From the NCBI RefSeq assembly GCF_900108025.1, contig NZ_FNUS01000006.1:1-64000 (forward strand): a stretch of DNA of 64,000 nt, in the 5' to 3' direction. The DNA comes from Halpernia humi (GTDB lineage Bacteria > Bacteroidota > Bacteroidia > Flavobacteriales > Weeksellaceae). The translations under genes and the position numbers were made by a program. Positions 37,463 to 46,259 of this stretch are shown here, piece after piece (positions within the stretch are counted from its first letter, which is position 1; every line of letters begins with the position of its first letter). The notes under the pieces were generated by a model, which had not been told where the DNA came from, did no database searches, and was given only the letters and a program-made list of their open reading frames with translations.

Positions 37463-38830
37463 TTATTTAACCAAATTGAAACTAATTTTTCTATCTGCTA
37501 ATTTTAAAAAACGGCGAACTAGCAAAATCGCGGAAATACTTAAGCCAATTCCCAAAGCAATCCAAACGCCGAGCGCTCCCATTTCTAAAGTGACGCAAAG
37601 AAAATAAGCAAGCGGAATGGTGATGAGCCAATATGCCACAAACGTTATGATGCTTGGTATTTTCACATCTTGCAAACCTCGCAAACCACCCAAGGCTGTT
37701 ACTTGAATTCCATCTGATAGTTGAAATAAAGCGGCAACAATTAAAAGTTTTGAAGCCAATAAAATCACATCAACATCTTCCTTCTTAGTGAAAAAAGTTG
37801 GCAAAATATGCCGTCCAAGAATAAAAAATATGCCGCAAAGTGACATGAATATAAAAGCGATTTTTAAATTATTAATGCCCACTTCTTTCACACCTTTATA
37901 ATCGCTTTCGCCCAATCTTCGTCCAACTTGCACTGTTGATGCTACACTAAAACCAATACATAAGTTAAAAGTAAAAGAGGCCATACTTAAAGCAATCTGG
38001 TGCGACGCAATATCTTTTGCAGAAACCAAGCCACAAATAAAAGCCGCTGCGGCAAATGCTGAAATTTCAAAAAACATTTGAAGCGCTGTAGGAAATCCCA
38101 AACGAATCATTTTCTCGAAAATTTGTTTTGAGAAGGTATTAATTTTCAGTGAAAAATCCAAAATATAGCGTCTGGTTTGGCTTTTTTTTCTAAGAATAAG
38201 ATACAATAAAATAACCATAAAAATTCTCGCAATTAATGTGGCATAAGCCGATCCATCTACACCCATTGGTGAAATGCCGAACAATCCTTTAATGAAAATA
38301 TAATTTAAAATAATATTCAGAATGTTTGCCGCAATGGTTGCTTTGGTAACACCAATTGTGTAAGAAAGTCCTTCGGAAACCTCGCGAAGAGTTTGAAATG
38401 CCATAAACGGAATCATCGTTAAAATCATAATGCTCAAATAACTGATGGTATTTGGTAGAATTTTCGCCGGTTGATCTAAATGGTAAATGAGTGGCATACT
38501 AAAAAATAAAATCGCCATTAGCAAGACTGCAACAGCCATATTAATTGCAAAACCATGGCGAAAAATACGATTGATTTGTTTGTGATTATTGTTGACATGC
38601 GCTTCAGAAACCAATGGTGGAATCGCAAAAGAAAAGCCCAAAGCAAATACAAAAACGGAAAAAAAGACGCCATTTGCCAATGCAACCGAAGCCAAAGCAT
38701 CTGCGCCCAAAAGATTTCCCACGATAATATTATCAAATAAATTGACGGAAACTTGGCCAACTTGCGTCAGCATCACGGGAAGCGCTAAAATTAGAGATGC
38801 TTTGGTATATTTTTTATTTAGAAAAGACAT
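37463..38830 (-). CDS. MATE-family efflux transporter
   Basis: Multidrug/metabolite exporter of the NorM-like MATE family, driven by Na+ or H+. Twelve predicted helices in two halves, with 'PVMLTQVGQVSVNLFDNIIVG' in helix 1, 'PIGVDGSAYAT'-type sequence (here SPMGVDGSAYATLIAR) and 'GFPTALQMFFEISAFA' opening the second half. It is 455 aa. The substrate cannot be told. The gap to the nitrilase fusion gene downstream is 152 nt without a clear strong terminator. Confidence 0.93.
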   Translation of the reverse strand: MSFLNKKYTKASLILALPVMLTQVGQVSVNLFDNIIVGNLLGADALASVALANGVFFSVFVFALGFSFAIPPLVSEAHVNNNHKQINRIFRHGFAINMAVAVLLMAILFFSMPLIYHLDQPAKILPNTISYLSIMILTMIPFMAFQTLREVSEGLSYTIGVTKATIAANILNIILNYIFIKGLFGISPMGVDGSAYATLIARIFMVILLYLILRKKSQTRRYILDFSLKINTFSKQIFEKMIRLGFPTALQMFFEISAFAAAAFICGLVSAKDIASHQIALSMASFTFNLCIGFSVASTVQVGRRLGESDYKGVKEVGINNLKIAFIFMSLCGIFFILGRHILPTFFTKKEDVDVILLASKLLIVAALFQLSDGIQVTALGGLRGLQDVKIPSIITFVAYWLITIPLAYFLCVTLEMGALGVWIALGIGLSISAILLVRRFLKLADRKISFNLVK

Positions 38831-38955
38831 AAAAAAATTTGTCGCAAAAGTACGGCAAATAATGAGATTTTTACATTCAAATAATCAGCGATTAAAAATC
38901 TTCAGTAAAAAAATATTTTCAAAATTCTTACTTTCATTGCATTAAGCAGAAAATT

Positions 38956-40143
38956 TTATTTCTTCACAAATAAATCTACATCTTTAGCAGTCACAGGATT
39001 TTCGCCTAAAATCATTAATCTTTCCACTACATTTCGCAGTTCGCGAATATTCCCGGTCCAATTTAGTTTTTGTAAATTTTGGATGGCTTCTTCACCAAAT
39101 TCTCGGTTTGGCGTGCCATGTTCTTCAGAAATTATTTTAGAAAAGTGCTTCACAAGCAAAGGAATGTCATTAATTCTTTCATTTAAAGATGGAACGGCAA
39201 TTTCAATTACAGAAAGGCGATGGAATAAATCTTCCCGAAATTTTCCTTCTTCGATTTCTTTTTTTAAATTTTTATTGGTTGCTGCCAAAACGCGAACGTC
39301 CACTTTTATCTCTTTATCGCTTCCGACTGGTGATACTTTTTTTTCTTGCAGGGCGCGCAAAACTTTTGCTTGTGCACTCAAACTCATATCGCCTACTTCA
39401 TCCAAAAAAATTGTTCCACCATTTGCGAGTTCAAATTTCCCTTGTTTGTCTTTTATAGCGCCAGTGAAGGAACCTTTTACGTGTCCAAATAGTTCACTTT
39501 CAATAAGTTCTGATGGAATTGCAGCGCAATTTACTTCCACCATTGGGCCTTTGTTTCTATCGCTTTGCGCGTGTATGGCGTGCGCTACCAATTCTTTTCC
39601 GGCACCATTTGGCCCAGTAATTAAAACTCGTGCGTCTGAAACTGACACTTTATCTATAATATTTTGAATGTCTTTTAAAGCCGGAGATTCACCAATCATT
39701 TGGTATTTTTTGCTCACTTTTTTCTTTAGCGAAGAATTTTCTTTTTGGAGATTTTTGTTTTCTTTTTTTAAAACGTCTTTATCCAATGCGTTTTTTACGC
39801 TAGTGATGAGTCTATTAATATCAATTGGTTTTGCAATAAAATCATAAGCACCTTCCTTTAGGGAATCTACGGCTGTTTCTATATCGCCATGTGCCGTGAT
39901 CATTATAAAAGTTGTTTCAGGTTTTAGTTGCAAAGTTTGGGTTAAAAGTTCATTCCCAGACATTTTCGGCATTTTCATATCCGAAATAATGAGTTCAAAA
40001 TCTTCTTTTTCTAATAATTTATAGGCTTCTAAACCATTTGTAGCGAGAACAAACTCGTAGTTTTTTAGATCAAATTCTAAGGTTTCTACTATTCCGTTTG
40101 CAATTGCTGGTTCGTCTTCAACTATTAAGATTTTAGATGCCAT
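38956..40143 (-). CDS. NtrC-like sigma-54 activator lacking a DNA-binding domain
   Basis: Response regulator with a receiver domain (1-120; phospho-acceptor Asp55, Lys105 in AKPID), a coiled linker (about 122-150), and a sigma-54-interaction AAA+ domain (about 150-390). Walker A is GPNGAGKE (177-184), Walker B is TIFLDEVGD (244-252), and the sigma-54 contact loop is GSFTGA (224-229) instead of the usual GAFTGA. The protein ends ten or so residues after the AAA+ lid with no Fis-type helix-turn-helix, so it probably acts from solution or through a partner. No histidine kinase gene lies beside it. It starts 47 nt after yggS. Confidence 0.9.
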   Translation of the reverse strand: MASKILIVEDEPAIANGIVETLEFDLKNYEFVLATNGLEAYKLLEKEDFELIISDMKMPKMSGNELLTQTLQLKPETTFIMITAHGDIETAVDSLKEGAYDFIAKPIDINRLITSVKNALDKDVLKKENKNLQKENSSLKKKVSKKYQMIGESPALKDIQNIIDKVSVSDARVLITGPNGAGKELVAHAIHAQSDRNKGPMVEVNCAAIPSELIESELFGHVKGSFTGAIKDKQGKFELANGGTIFLDEVGDMSLSAQAKVLRALQEKKVSPVGSDKEIKVDVRVLAATNKNLKKEIEEGKFREDLFHRLSVIEIAVPSLNERINDIPLLVKHFSKIISEEHGTPNREFGEEAIQNLQKLNWTGNIRELRNVVERLMILGENPVTAKDVDLFVKK

Positions 40144-40190
40144 ATTTATTGTTTATAAAATTTATAAGTTCTCGCTGTTCCAAGCAAATA

Positions 40191-40859
40191 TCATTCCTTA
40201 TAATTTCTTGCGCCAAAAATTGCAGAGCCGATTCTTACGGAATTTGCGCCACATTCAATTGCCAATTCAAAATCATCGCTCATTCCCATAGAAAGTGTTT
40301 CAAATGAAGAACTTTTATTAATGTCATCAAACAAATTTTTTAATTTTAAAAATTCAGTTTTAATTTGATTTTTGTTTTCAGTAAAAGTGGCCATTCCCAT
40401 TAAACCAGTTATTTTGATATTCGGAAATTTTCCGTTTAAATAAGACTCAAAAATAGTTTTGCTTTCAGAAATCGTTAATCCAAATTTAGAATCTTCTTCC
40501 GCAATTTTAACTTGAAGTAAAATATTAATTATTCGAGAATTTTTGAAGGCTTCTTTGTTGATTTCCTTTAAAACTTTTTCAGAATCTACACTTTGAATAG
40601 TGTTGACGAACGGCGCAATATATTTCACTTTATTGGTTTGCAAATGCCCGATGAGATGCCATTCTATATCTTTTGGTAAAATTTCATATTTTTCTTCCAA
40701 TTCCTGTACTTTATTTTCGCCAAAGACTTTTTGGCCAGCATCGTAGATTGTTTTAATATTATCTGCCGGATGATTTTTGGAAACGGCAACGAGTTGAACG
40801 CCTTCAGGAATTTGATTTTTTACCGCTAAAAAGTTTGAAATAAGACTTTCGTTTTTCAT
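40191..40859 (-). CDS. YggS-family PLP homeostasis protein
   Basis: PLP-binding protein of the PLPBP/YggS family, an alanine-racemase-like barrel without a C-terminal domain, that influences PLP and amino-acid balance. The lysine holding PLP is Lys28 in 'VQLVAVSKNHPADNI'. Other marks are 'FGENKVQELEEK', 'WHLIGHLQTNKVKYI' and 'LSMGMSDDFELAIECGANSVRIGSAIFG'. At 222 aa it is full length. It lies between dodecin and the NtrC-like gene; a terminator (40896-40928) separates it from dodecin. Confidence 0.95.
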   Translation of the reverse strand: MKNESLISNFLAVKNQIPEGVQLVAVSKNHPADNIKTIYDAGQKVFGENKVQELEEKYEILPKDIEWHLIGHLQTNKVKYIAPFVNTIQSVDSEKVLKEINKEAFKNSRIINILLQVKIAEEDSKFGLTISESKTIFESYLNGKFPNIKITGLMGMATFTENKNQIKTEFLKLKNLFDDINKSSSFETLSMGMSDDFELAIECGANSVRIGSAIFGARNYKE

Positions 40860-40895
40860 AGTTCAAATTTAGCAATTTTAATGGATATTATTTTA

Positions 40896-40928
40896 TTAAA
40901 AAAACCATCCTGACGTATCAAAATGGTT
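40896..40928 (-). terminator. rho-independent terminator of dodecin gene
   Basis: On the minus strand an 11-bp stem (plus-strand arms 40903-40913 and 40918-40928, two G-U pairs) over loop TACG is followed by a T-run. It lies 24 nt after the dodecin stop. Confidence 0.8.
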
Positions 40929-40951
40929 CATAAATTTTAAAGGTATTTAGA

Positions 40952-41152
40952 TCAAGAATTAACCCTGAAAGATACTTTGCAAACACAGCCGTAAGAAACT
41001 ATTTTGCCGTTTTTCACGTGGCATTTTTGGTCTTTCACCCAAACGCTGTCGATATTTTTTACTGTTTTTGAAACTTCTTTTACTGCATTTTTCACAGCAT
41101 CTTCGAAACTTTTTTCTGAAGTAGCAATTACTTCTAATACTTTTACAATCAT
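40952..41152 (-). CDS. dodecin family flavin-binding protein
   Basis: Dodecins are 65-70-residue proteins that form hollow dodecamers storing flavin. The protein (66 aa) shows the beta-alpha-beta-beta pattern with 'VKVLEVIATSEKSFEDAVKN' and 'VKNGKIVSYGCVCKVSFRV'. The family's flavin-stacking Trp appears in 'DSVWVKDQKC'. It lies 73 nt after the sirtuin gene and has its own terminator. Confidence 0.9.
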   Translation of the reverse strand: MIVKVLEVIATSEKSFEDAVKNAVKEVSKTVKNIDSVWVKDQKCHVKNGKIVSYGCVCKVSFRVNS

Positions 41153-41225
41153 AATGTTTTTATTTAAGATTGTAATTTAAGGAATTAAAAATATTTTAGC
41201 GAAAATTTAACAAAGTTTATGAAAA

Positions 41226-41906
41226 TTAAATCTTCATTTTTTTAATTAATATCTTATAAATTTCCGTCATTCCTTGCGTTGCAGTCATTTTATAAAAATG
41301 CGCATATTTTACTGATTTTTCTTCTAAATTTGGATCTACCACAAAAATTTCGCAATTTTCCGGTGCATAATCAACCAAACTTGCAGCGGGATAAACCTGT
41401 AAACTTGTCCCCACAATAATTAAGAAATCGGCTTTAGAAACTTTTTCTGCGGCGTTTTCAAGTTCAGGAACCATTTCGCCAAACCAAACAATATGTGGCC
41501 GAATTTGAATTCCATTTTCATCTAAATCACCAATTTTCATATCGCCTTTCCAATCGAAAATTGTTTCAGAATTATAAATATTTCTGGCTTTTAAAAGTTC
41601 GCCGTGAAGATGTAAAACTTTTGTAGAACCAGCGCGCTCGTGCAAATCATCTACATTTTGCGTGATGATTTCTACATTAAAATTCTGTTCTAATTCTGCT
41701 AAAATTTTATGCGCCTCATTGGGAAAAACTTCACGTAATTGCCTTCTTCGCGCATTATAAAAATCTAAAACGAGTTTTGGATTTCGCGCAAAACCTTCCG
41801 GGCTTGCAACATCTTCCACACGGTGATTTTCCCACAAACCATTGGAATCGCGAAACGTTTTAATGCCACTTTCCGCCGAAATCCCTGCACCAGAAAGCAC
41901 AACCAA
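41226..41906 (-). CDS. sirtuin (NAD-dependent protein deacylase), no zinc cysteines
   Basis: SIR2-family deacylase, CobB/SIRT5 type. It has 'LSGAGISAESGIKTFRDS', 'TQNVDDLHERAG', catalytic His101 in HLHGEL, 'VWFGEMVPE' and 'IIVGTSLQVYPAASL'. Tyr50 and Arg53 (YNARRR) match the pair that binds succinyl or malonyl lysine. The usual four zinc-binding cysteines between the HGEL and VWFGE motifs are absent. The frame opens at a TTG (41906). An ATG at 41919 directly follows the copper ATPase stop (TAAATG) and would give MKKNLVVLSGAG if its 9-A run had 8; as written it is out of frame by one base. Confidence 0.85.
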   Translation of the reverse strand: MVVLSGAGISAESGIKTFRDSNGLWENHRVEDVASPEGFARNPKLVLDFYNARRRQLREVFPNEAHKILAELEQNFNVEIITQNVDDLHERAGSTKVLHLHGELLKARNIYNSETIFDWKGDMKIGDLDENGIQIRPHIVWFGEMVPELENAAEKVSKADFLIIVGTSLQVYPAASLVDYAPENCEIFVVDPNLEEKSVKYAHFYKMTATQGMTEIYKILIKKMKI

Positions 41907-41919
41907 GTTTTTTTTTCAT

Positions 41920-44442
41920 TTATTCTATTCTTAAATCAATGCTGTTCAATCTCAAAGAATTCAAAATTACGGAAACCGAACTAAAACTCATCGCCGCCGC
42001 CGCAATCATTGGCGATAATAAAATGCCGAAGAAAGGGTAGAGCAAACCTGCCGCAATCGGGATTCCCAAAACATTATAGAAAAAAGCAAAAAATAAATTT
42101 TCTTTGATATTTCTCAATAATTTTTCACTTAAAATTTTGGCTTTTACAACACCAGAAATATCGCCTTTTAATAAAGTGATCTGAGCACTTTCAATGGCGA
42201 CATCAGTTCCGGTTCCCATCGCAATTCCTACGTTTGCTTGCGCCAAAGCAGGTGAATCATTAATTCCGTCGCCCGTCATCGCTACAATTTTTCCTTCTTT
42301 TTGAAGTTTTTTCACTTCATTTAACTTGTCTTCTGGAAGTGCTTTTGCAATATATTTTTTTATACCGAGTTCATTTGCGACGGCTTTCGCGGTGTGTTCA
42401 TTGTCGCCGGTAATCATTATCACTTCAACGTTGTTTTTCAACAAATAATCAATCGCAATTTTTGAACTTGCTTTTATTTTATCTGTAAAACTAACGAAAC
42501 CAATCACTTTTCCATCTTCCGCAACATAAGAAACTGTGTGCGCTTTTTCCTGAATTTTTATTGCTTTTTCCTTTAAATTAATAGGAATATCAATTTTATT
42601 AGTTTCCATCAAACTTTCGTTTCCAAGCAAAACTATTTTATTATTTAAACTTCCTTTTAAACCTTTTCCTGAAATATTTACAAACTGATTTATTTTTTTA
42701 ATTTCCAGATTTTCAGATGTTGCTTTTTCTAGAACTGCTTTAGATAAAGGATGTTCAGAGTTTTGATTTAATGACGCTGCAATTTCTAAAATTAAATTTT
42801 TGTCGATATTTTCAACCGATTCTATTTGTTCTAAACTTGGTTTTCCTTCCGTTAATGTTCCTGTTTTATCAGTAATTAGAACATTTACTTTATGCAATTC
42901 TTCTAAAGCTTCGGCGTTTTTAATTAAAATCCCATTTTTTGCACCTTTTCCAATGCCAACCATTAAAGACATCGGCGTCGCTAAACCCAAAGCACACGGA
43001 CAAGCGACAATTAAAACCGCAACTGCATTGACTAATGCAAAAATTGTTTTTTTGCCTTCCGGACCGAAAATTTGCCATAAAATAAAAGTCAAAACCGCAA
43101 TAGCAATCACCGTTGGAACGAAGATTTTCGCCACTTTATCTGTTAATTTTTGAATGGGCGCTTTACTTCGGCTCGCTTCATTTACCATTTTTATGATGTG
43201 CGAAAGCAGCGTTTCATCGCCTACTTTTTCGGCTTGCATCACAAAACTTTTGTTGCCGTTTATCGTACCCGAAGTCACTTTTTCGTTTTCTTTTTTCTCA
43301 ATGGCGACCGGTTCGCCAGTGATCATACTTTCATCGATTGTAGAATTTCCTTCCGTTATTTTTCCATCTACAGGAATTTTCTCGCCAGGTTTTACGCGTA
43401 GAAAATCGCCTACTTTTATTTCACTTAAAGCAACTGTTTTTTCAGTATTATTTTTAATTAAATGTGCGGTGGAAGGCGAAAGATTCATCAGTTCCCGAAT
43501 CGCATTTCCTGTTTTTTGATGTGCTTTGGCTTCTAATAATTGCCCAAAAATCACTAAAGTTAAAATGACACTTACGGCTTCAAAATAAACTGGAACTTCG
43601 CCGTTATGTCCGCTAATTTCATGGGGCAAAATGCTTGGGAAAAATAAGGCCACTAAACTAAAAATGAAAGCCGCGGCACTTCCCAAAGCGATTAAACTGA
43701 ACATATTCAAATTCCAAGTTTTAAAGGAATTAATGCCACGTTTTATTAAAAACCAACCCGCATAAAATAAAACTGGCAAAGTCAGAATCAACTCTAAATA
43801 GGCTGAAATTTTTGGTGAAAAGGGTAAATCGACAACCATTTTTCCCATAGAAAGTAAAAAAACGGGAAGGGTAAAAACTAAGGCAATTATGAATTTATTT
43901 TTTAAAATCGTATAAGTTTTGTCTTCTTGTTCATCTTCATTCTTATCGGGATATTTTACTAAATCCATTCCGCAAACTGGGCAGCCAACGTTTGAATCAT
44001 AAACTTTATCGCCTTCGCAAAACATTGGACAATAGTATTTTCCTGCATTTTTGTTGTTAGTTGATGGTTGATGGTTGATGCTTTTTTTGTTATTATTACT
44101 ATCAACTGAAAACTGTGAATTTGCAACCAGATCATCTGTAATTTCTTCCAAGTGCATGTGACAAACCGGACAGCCCGAATCTGAAGGATAGGTTTTATCG
44201 CCTTCACAAAACATCGGACAAAAATAGTCGCCTATTTTTTCCTTGAAATTTTCGGGTAAATTTGTTTTAGAAAAAGTTTTGGGTTTATTTTTTTGGTCTT
44301 CGCGTTCTTCAATCGGAACTAAAAACATATTGCAAACTTTGCATCTTCCTGGCGCAAAATAAAGTTTTTCGCCTTCGCATTCCATCGGGCAATAGTAAAC
44401 GGAAGAAGGAGAGATTTTTTGTTCGTGCGGATTAATTGCCAT
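41920..44442 (-). CDS. copper-type P1B ATPase with three N-terminal metal-binding modules
   Basis: Heavy-metal exporting ATPase of 840 aa. Three YCPM-C...CxVC-M modules (HMBD, PF19335-like) lie at 16-44, 72-101 and 135-163. Then come eight membrane helices, the actuator motif 'TGEP', the CPC metal site in 'VACPCALGLATP', phosphorylation motif DKTGTLTEG, and 'GDGINDSPALAQANVGIAMG'. CPC suggests Cu+ or Ag+. The linker 103-134 is low-complexity and holds a 7-bp repeat. It overlaps the thioesterase gene by 11 nt, and the sirtuin ATG follows its stop without a gap. Confidence 0.93.
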   Translation of the reverse strand: MAINPHEQKISPSSVYYCPMECEGEKLYFAPGRCKVCNMFLVPIEEREDQKNKPKTFSKTNLPENFKEKIGDYFCPMFCEGDKTYPSDSGCPVCHMHLEEITDDLVANSQFSVDSNNNKKSINHQPSTNNKNAGKYYCPMFCEGDKVYDSNVGCPVCGMDLVKYPDKNEDEQEDKTYTILKNKFIIALVFTLPVFLLSMGKMVVDLPFSPKISAYLELILTLPVLFYAGWFLIKRGINSFKTWNLNMFSLIALGSAAAFIFSLVALFFPSILPHEISGHNGEVPVYFEAVSVILTLVIFGQLLEAKAHQKTGNAIRELMNLSPSTAHLIKNNTEKTVALSEIKVGDFLRVKPGEKIPVDGKITEGNSTIDESMITGEPVAIEKKENEKVTSGTINGNKSFVMQAEKVGDETLLSHIIKMVNEASRSKAPIQKLTDKVAKIFVPTVIAIAVLTFILWQIFGPEGKKTIFALVNAVAVLIVACPCALGLATPMSLMVGIGKGAKNGILIKNAEALEELHKVNVLITDKTGTLTEGKPSLEQIESVENIDKNLILEIAASLNQNSEHPLSKAVLEKATSENLEIKKINQFVNISGKGLKGSLNNKIVLLGNESLMETNKIDIPINLKEKAIKIQEKAHTVSYVAEDGKVIGFVSFTDKIKASSKIAIDYLLKNNVEVIMITGDNEHTAKAVANELGIKKYIAKALPEDKLNEVKKLQKEGKIVAMTGDGINDSPALAQANVGIAMGTGTDVAIESAQITLLKGDISGVVKAKILSEKLLRNIKENLFFAFFYNVLGIPIAAGLLYPFFGILLSPMIAAAAMSFSSVSVILNSLRLNSIDLRIE
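44061..44080. repeat. short tandem repeat (TTGATGG) inside the ATPase linker
   Basis: Nearly three copies of TTGATGG lie within the codons for the linker between the second and third metal-binding modules. The surrounding stretch (44050-44125) reads like the scrap repeats found between genes, carried in frame. It encodes 'DSNNNKKSINHQPSTNNK', a polar stretch of low complexity. Confidence 0.6.
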
Positions 44443-44827
44443 TGTTTAGTCTATCTTTTGCATATTCCATTTGGGTTTTTCCATGAGCAACAGGGTGGCC
44501 ATTTTCGCCCAAAGCAACCATTACGATTTTTTCTACGGTAATGATTGTTTGATGTGTCATTTTGTTTCGAACTTCACATTTTAAGTTTAATGATGAGTTT
44601 CCAAAGGATAAAATTTCAATACCAATTTCTATAATATCGCCTTGTTTGGCGGAACTCACAAAATTGATTTCTGAAATATATTTGGTAACCACTTTCGGGT
44701 TTTCTAGTTGAATAATAGAGTAAAGCGCTGCTTCTTCGTCAATCCATTGCAAAAGGCGACCACCAAATAAGGATTGATTTGGGTTTAAATCTTCAGGTTT
44801 TACCCATTTTCTGGTGTGGTATTTCAT
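44432..44827 (-). CDS. acyl-CoA thioesterase (hotdog fold)
   Basis: YciA/BFIT-like acyl-CoA thioesterase of 131 aa that hydrolyses acyl-CoA in the cytoplasm. 'LNPNQSLFGGRLLQWIDEEAALYS' is the hotdog helix with the active-site Asp/Glu, followed by 'SEINFVSSAKQGDIIEIGIEIL'. It is first in an overlapping group with the copper ATPase and sirtuin; a functional tie is unclear. Confidence 0.88.
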   Translation of the reverse strand: MKYHTRKWVKPEDLNPNQSLFGGRLLQWIDEEAALYSIIQLENPKVVTKYISEINFVSSAKQGDIIEIGIEILSFGNSSLNLKCEVRNKMTHQTIITVEKIVMVALGENGHPVAHGKTQMEYAKDRLNNGN

Positions 44828-44949
44828 TTTAAATATTTTTGCAAATTTAGCAGAAATATTACGGTTTTTCTTGTTTAAAACTATTATTTGGGAACGCTTG
44901 CCGCGCTAATTATTTGCATTATTTTTTAAATTAAGGTTTTAATGCAAGA

Positions 44950-45366
44950 TTATTTTGCTCTTTTAGAACGCATTGCTTTTACTTTTATAAGCGTTTCATC
45001 TGCTTCAAAATCTTGATAATCTGCACTTTCACGAGGATATATTGCAACTTTTTTGTCAGCGTTAAAGTGAAAACCGAAACCATATCTTTTTGCCAAAGCA
45101 GAACTGCGAAAACACGGTTGCCCTTTAGAAAAAAAATCTTTTTTTGCTTGCTCTCGCTCTTCTTTCGGGATATTATTTTTTAAAATATAGCAATGCAACA
45201 TGATTTCATCTGAAGTAAATTTGTAAGGATTTTCGGAAATGATTTCATATTGAATATTGGCGAGGGTTTTATTTCGTTTTAGCGTCGGTATTTCTGCGAT
45301 TGAAACGGGACAATCTTCAGCGACTTGTATAAAAGTGTTCTTATAATCTGTGGTGTGAACTTTCAT
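44950..45366 (-). CDS. DUF6157 family protein
   Basis: Soluble protein of 138 aa that matches the DUF6157 family, found mainly in Bacteroidota and some Firmicutes; function unknown. Conserved text includes 'TFIQVAEDCPVSIAEIP', 'KTLANIQYEII', 'FSKGQPCFRSSALAKRYGFG' and the end 'LIKVKAMRSKRAK'. It is divergent from the aldo/keto reductase gene across 29 nt, where a plus-strand -7 element TAGATTTG (45374-45381) is visible. Confidence 0.85.
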   Translation of the reverse strand: MKVHTTDYKNTFIQVAEDCPVSIAEIPTLKRNKTLANIQYEIISENPYKFTSDEIMLHCYILKNNIPKEEREQAKKDFFSKGQPCFRSSALAKRYGFGFHFNADKKVAIYPRESADYQDFEADETLIKVKAMRSKRAK

Positions 45367-45395
45367 TTTTTGTTAGATTTGTAAAAAATAAATAT

Positions 45396-46259
45396 ATGAA
45401 ATTTTCACCATTAATAATAGGAACGATGCGTTGGGGAATTTGGGGTGCCAATTATTCGCCTAGTGAAGTTCAAAAATTAATTGAATTTTCTCTCGTAGAA
45501 GGATTATTTACCTTTGATTGCGCCGATATTTATGGTGGTTATACTACCGAAGAATTGTTTGGAAAAGCATTTAGTGAGATGTCTTTAGACAGAACTAAAC
45601 TTCAGATTATTTCTAAATGTGGCATTGAAATGCCTTGCGAAAATAGAAATTATAAAGTGAAAGCTTATAATTATTCTAAACATCACATTCTGAATTCAGT
45701 AGAAAATAGTTTGAAAAATCTGCATACCGATTATTTAGACGTTTTACTTTTGCACAGACCTTCGCCATTGATGAATCCGGAAGAAATTGCGGAAGCATTC
45801 CATCAATTAAAAAATGAGGGAAAGGTTAAAGAATTTGGCGTAAGTAATTTTTCTGCGTCGCAGTTTGATTTGATTAATACGTATTTTCCTTTAATTACCA
45901 ATCAAATAGAATGTTCGCTAATGGAAACCAAATCTTTTTACGACGGTACTTTAGATCAATTGATGCTGAAGAAACTTTCGCCAATGGCTTGGTCGCCGAT
46001 GGGGAATTATTTTTCTGAAGTGTCTGATAAAAATTTGCGAATAAAATCTGTTTTGCATCAACTTTGTAAAAAATATAATTGCGTAGAAGATCAAATTTTA
46101 TTGGCATTTTTGCTGAAACATCCGGCGAAAATTTTGCCAGTTTTGGGAACAACAAAAACGGAAAATATTGCGAATTCAAAACTGGCGTTGCAAATTAATT
46201 TAGAAAACGAGGATTGGTTTAAATTATTAGAAGCGTCGGTGGGGAAGGAAGTAGCATAA
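45396..46259 (+). CDS. aldo/keto reductase
   Basis: NADPH-dependent oxidoreductase with the (beta/alpha)8 AKR fold. The Asp-Tyr pair is in 'FDCADIYGGYTTEELFG', the lysine in 'QIISKCGIE', and the His region in 'LDVLLLHRPSPLM'. The C-terminal 'KILPVLGTTKTENIANSKLAL' is the cofactor-binding part. At 287 aa it is of the YdhF-like group. The substrate is unknown. A -7 element TAGATTTG stands 15 nt before the ATG. A GC-rich repeat follows the gene. Confidence 0.92.
   Translation: MKFSPLIIGTMRWGIWGANYSPSEVQKLIEFSLVEGLFTFDCADIYGGYTTEELFGKAFSEMSLDRTKLQIISKCGIEMPCENRNYKVKAYNYSKHHILNSVENSLKNLHTDYLDVLLLHRPSPLMNPEEIAEAFHQLKNEGKVKEFGVSNFSASQFDLINTYFPLITNQIECSLMETKSFYDGTLDQLMLKKLSPMAWSPMGNYFSEVSDKNLRIKSVLHQLCKKYNCVEDQILLAFLLKHPAKILPVLGTTKTENIANSKLALQINLENEDWFKLLEASVGKEVA

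Noticed and set aside
39083-39667. 194-aa plus-strand frame opposite the NtrC-like gene
   Set aside because: An antisense shadow; the residues mirror the codons of the AAA+ domain.
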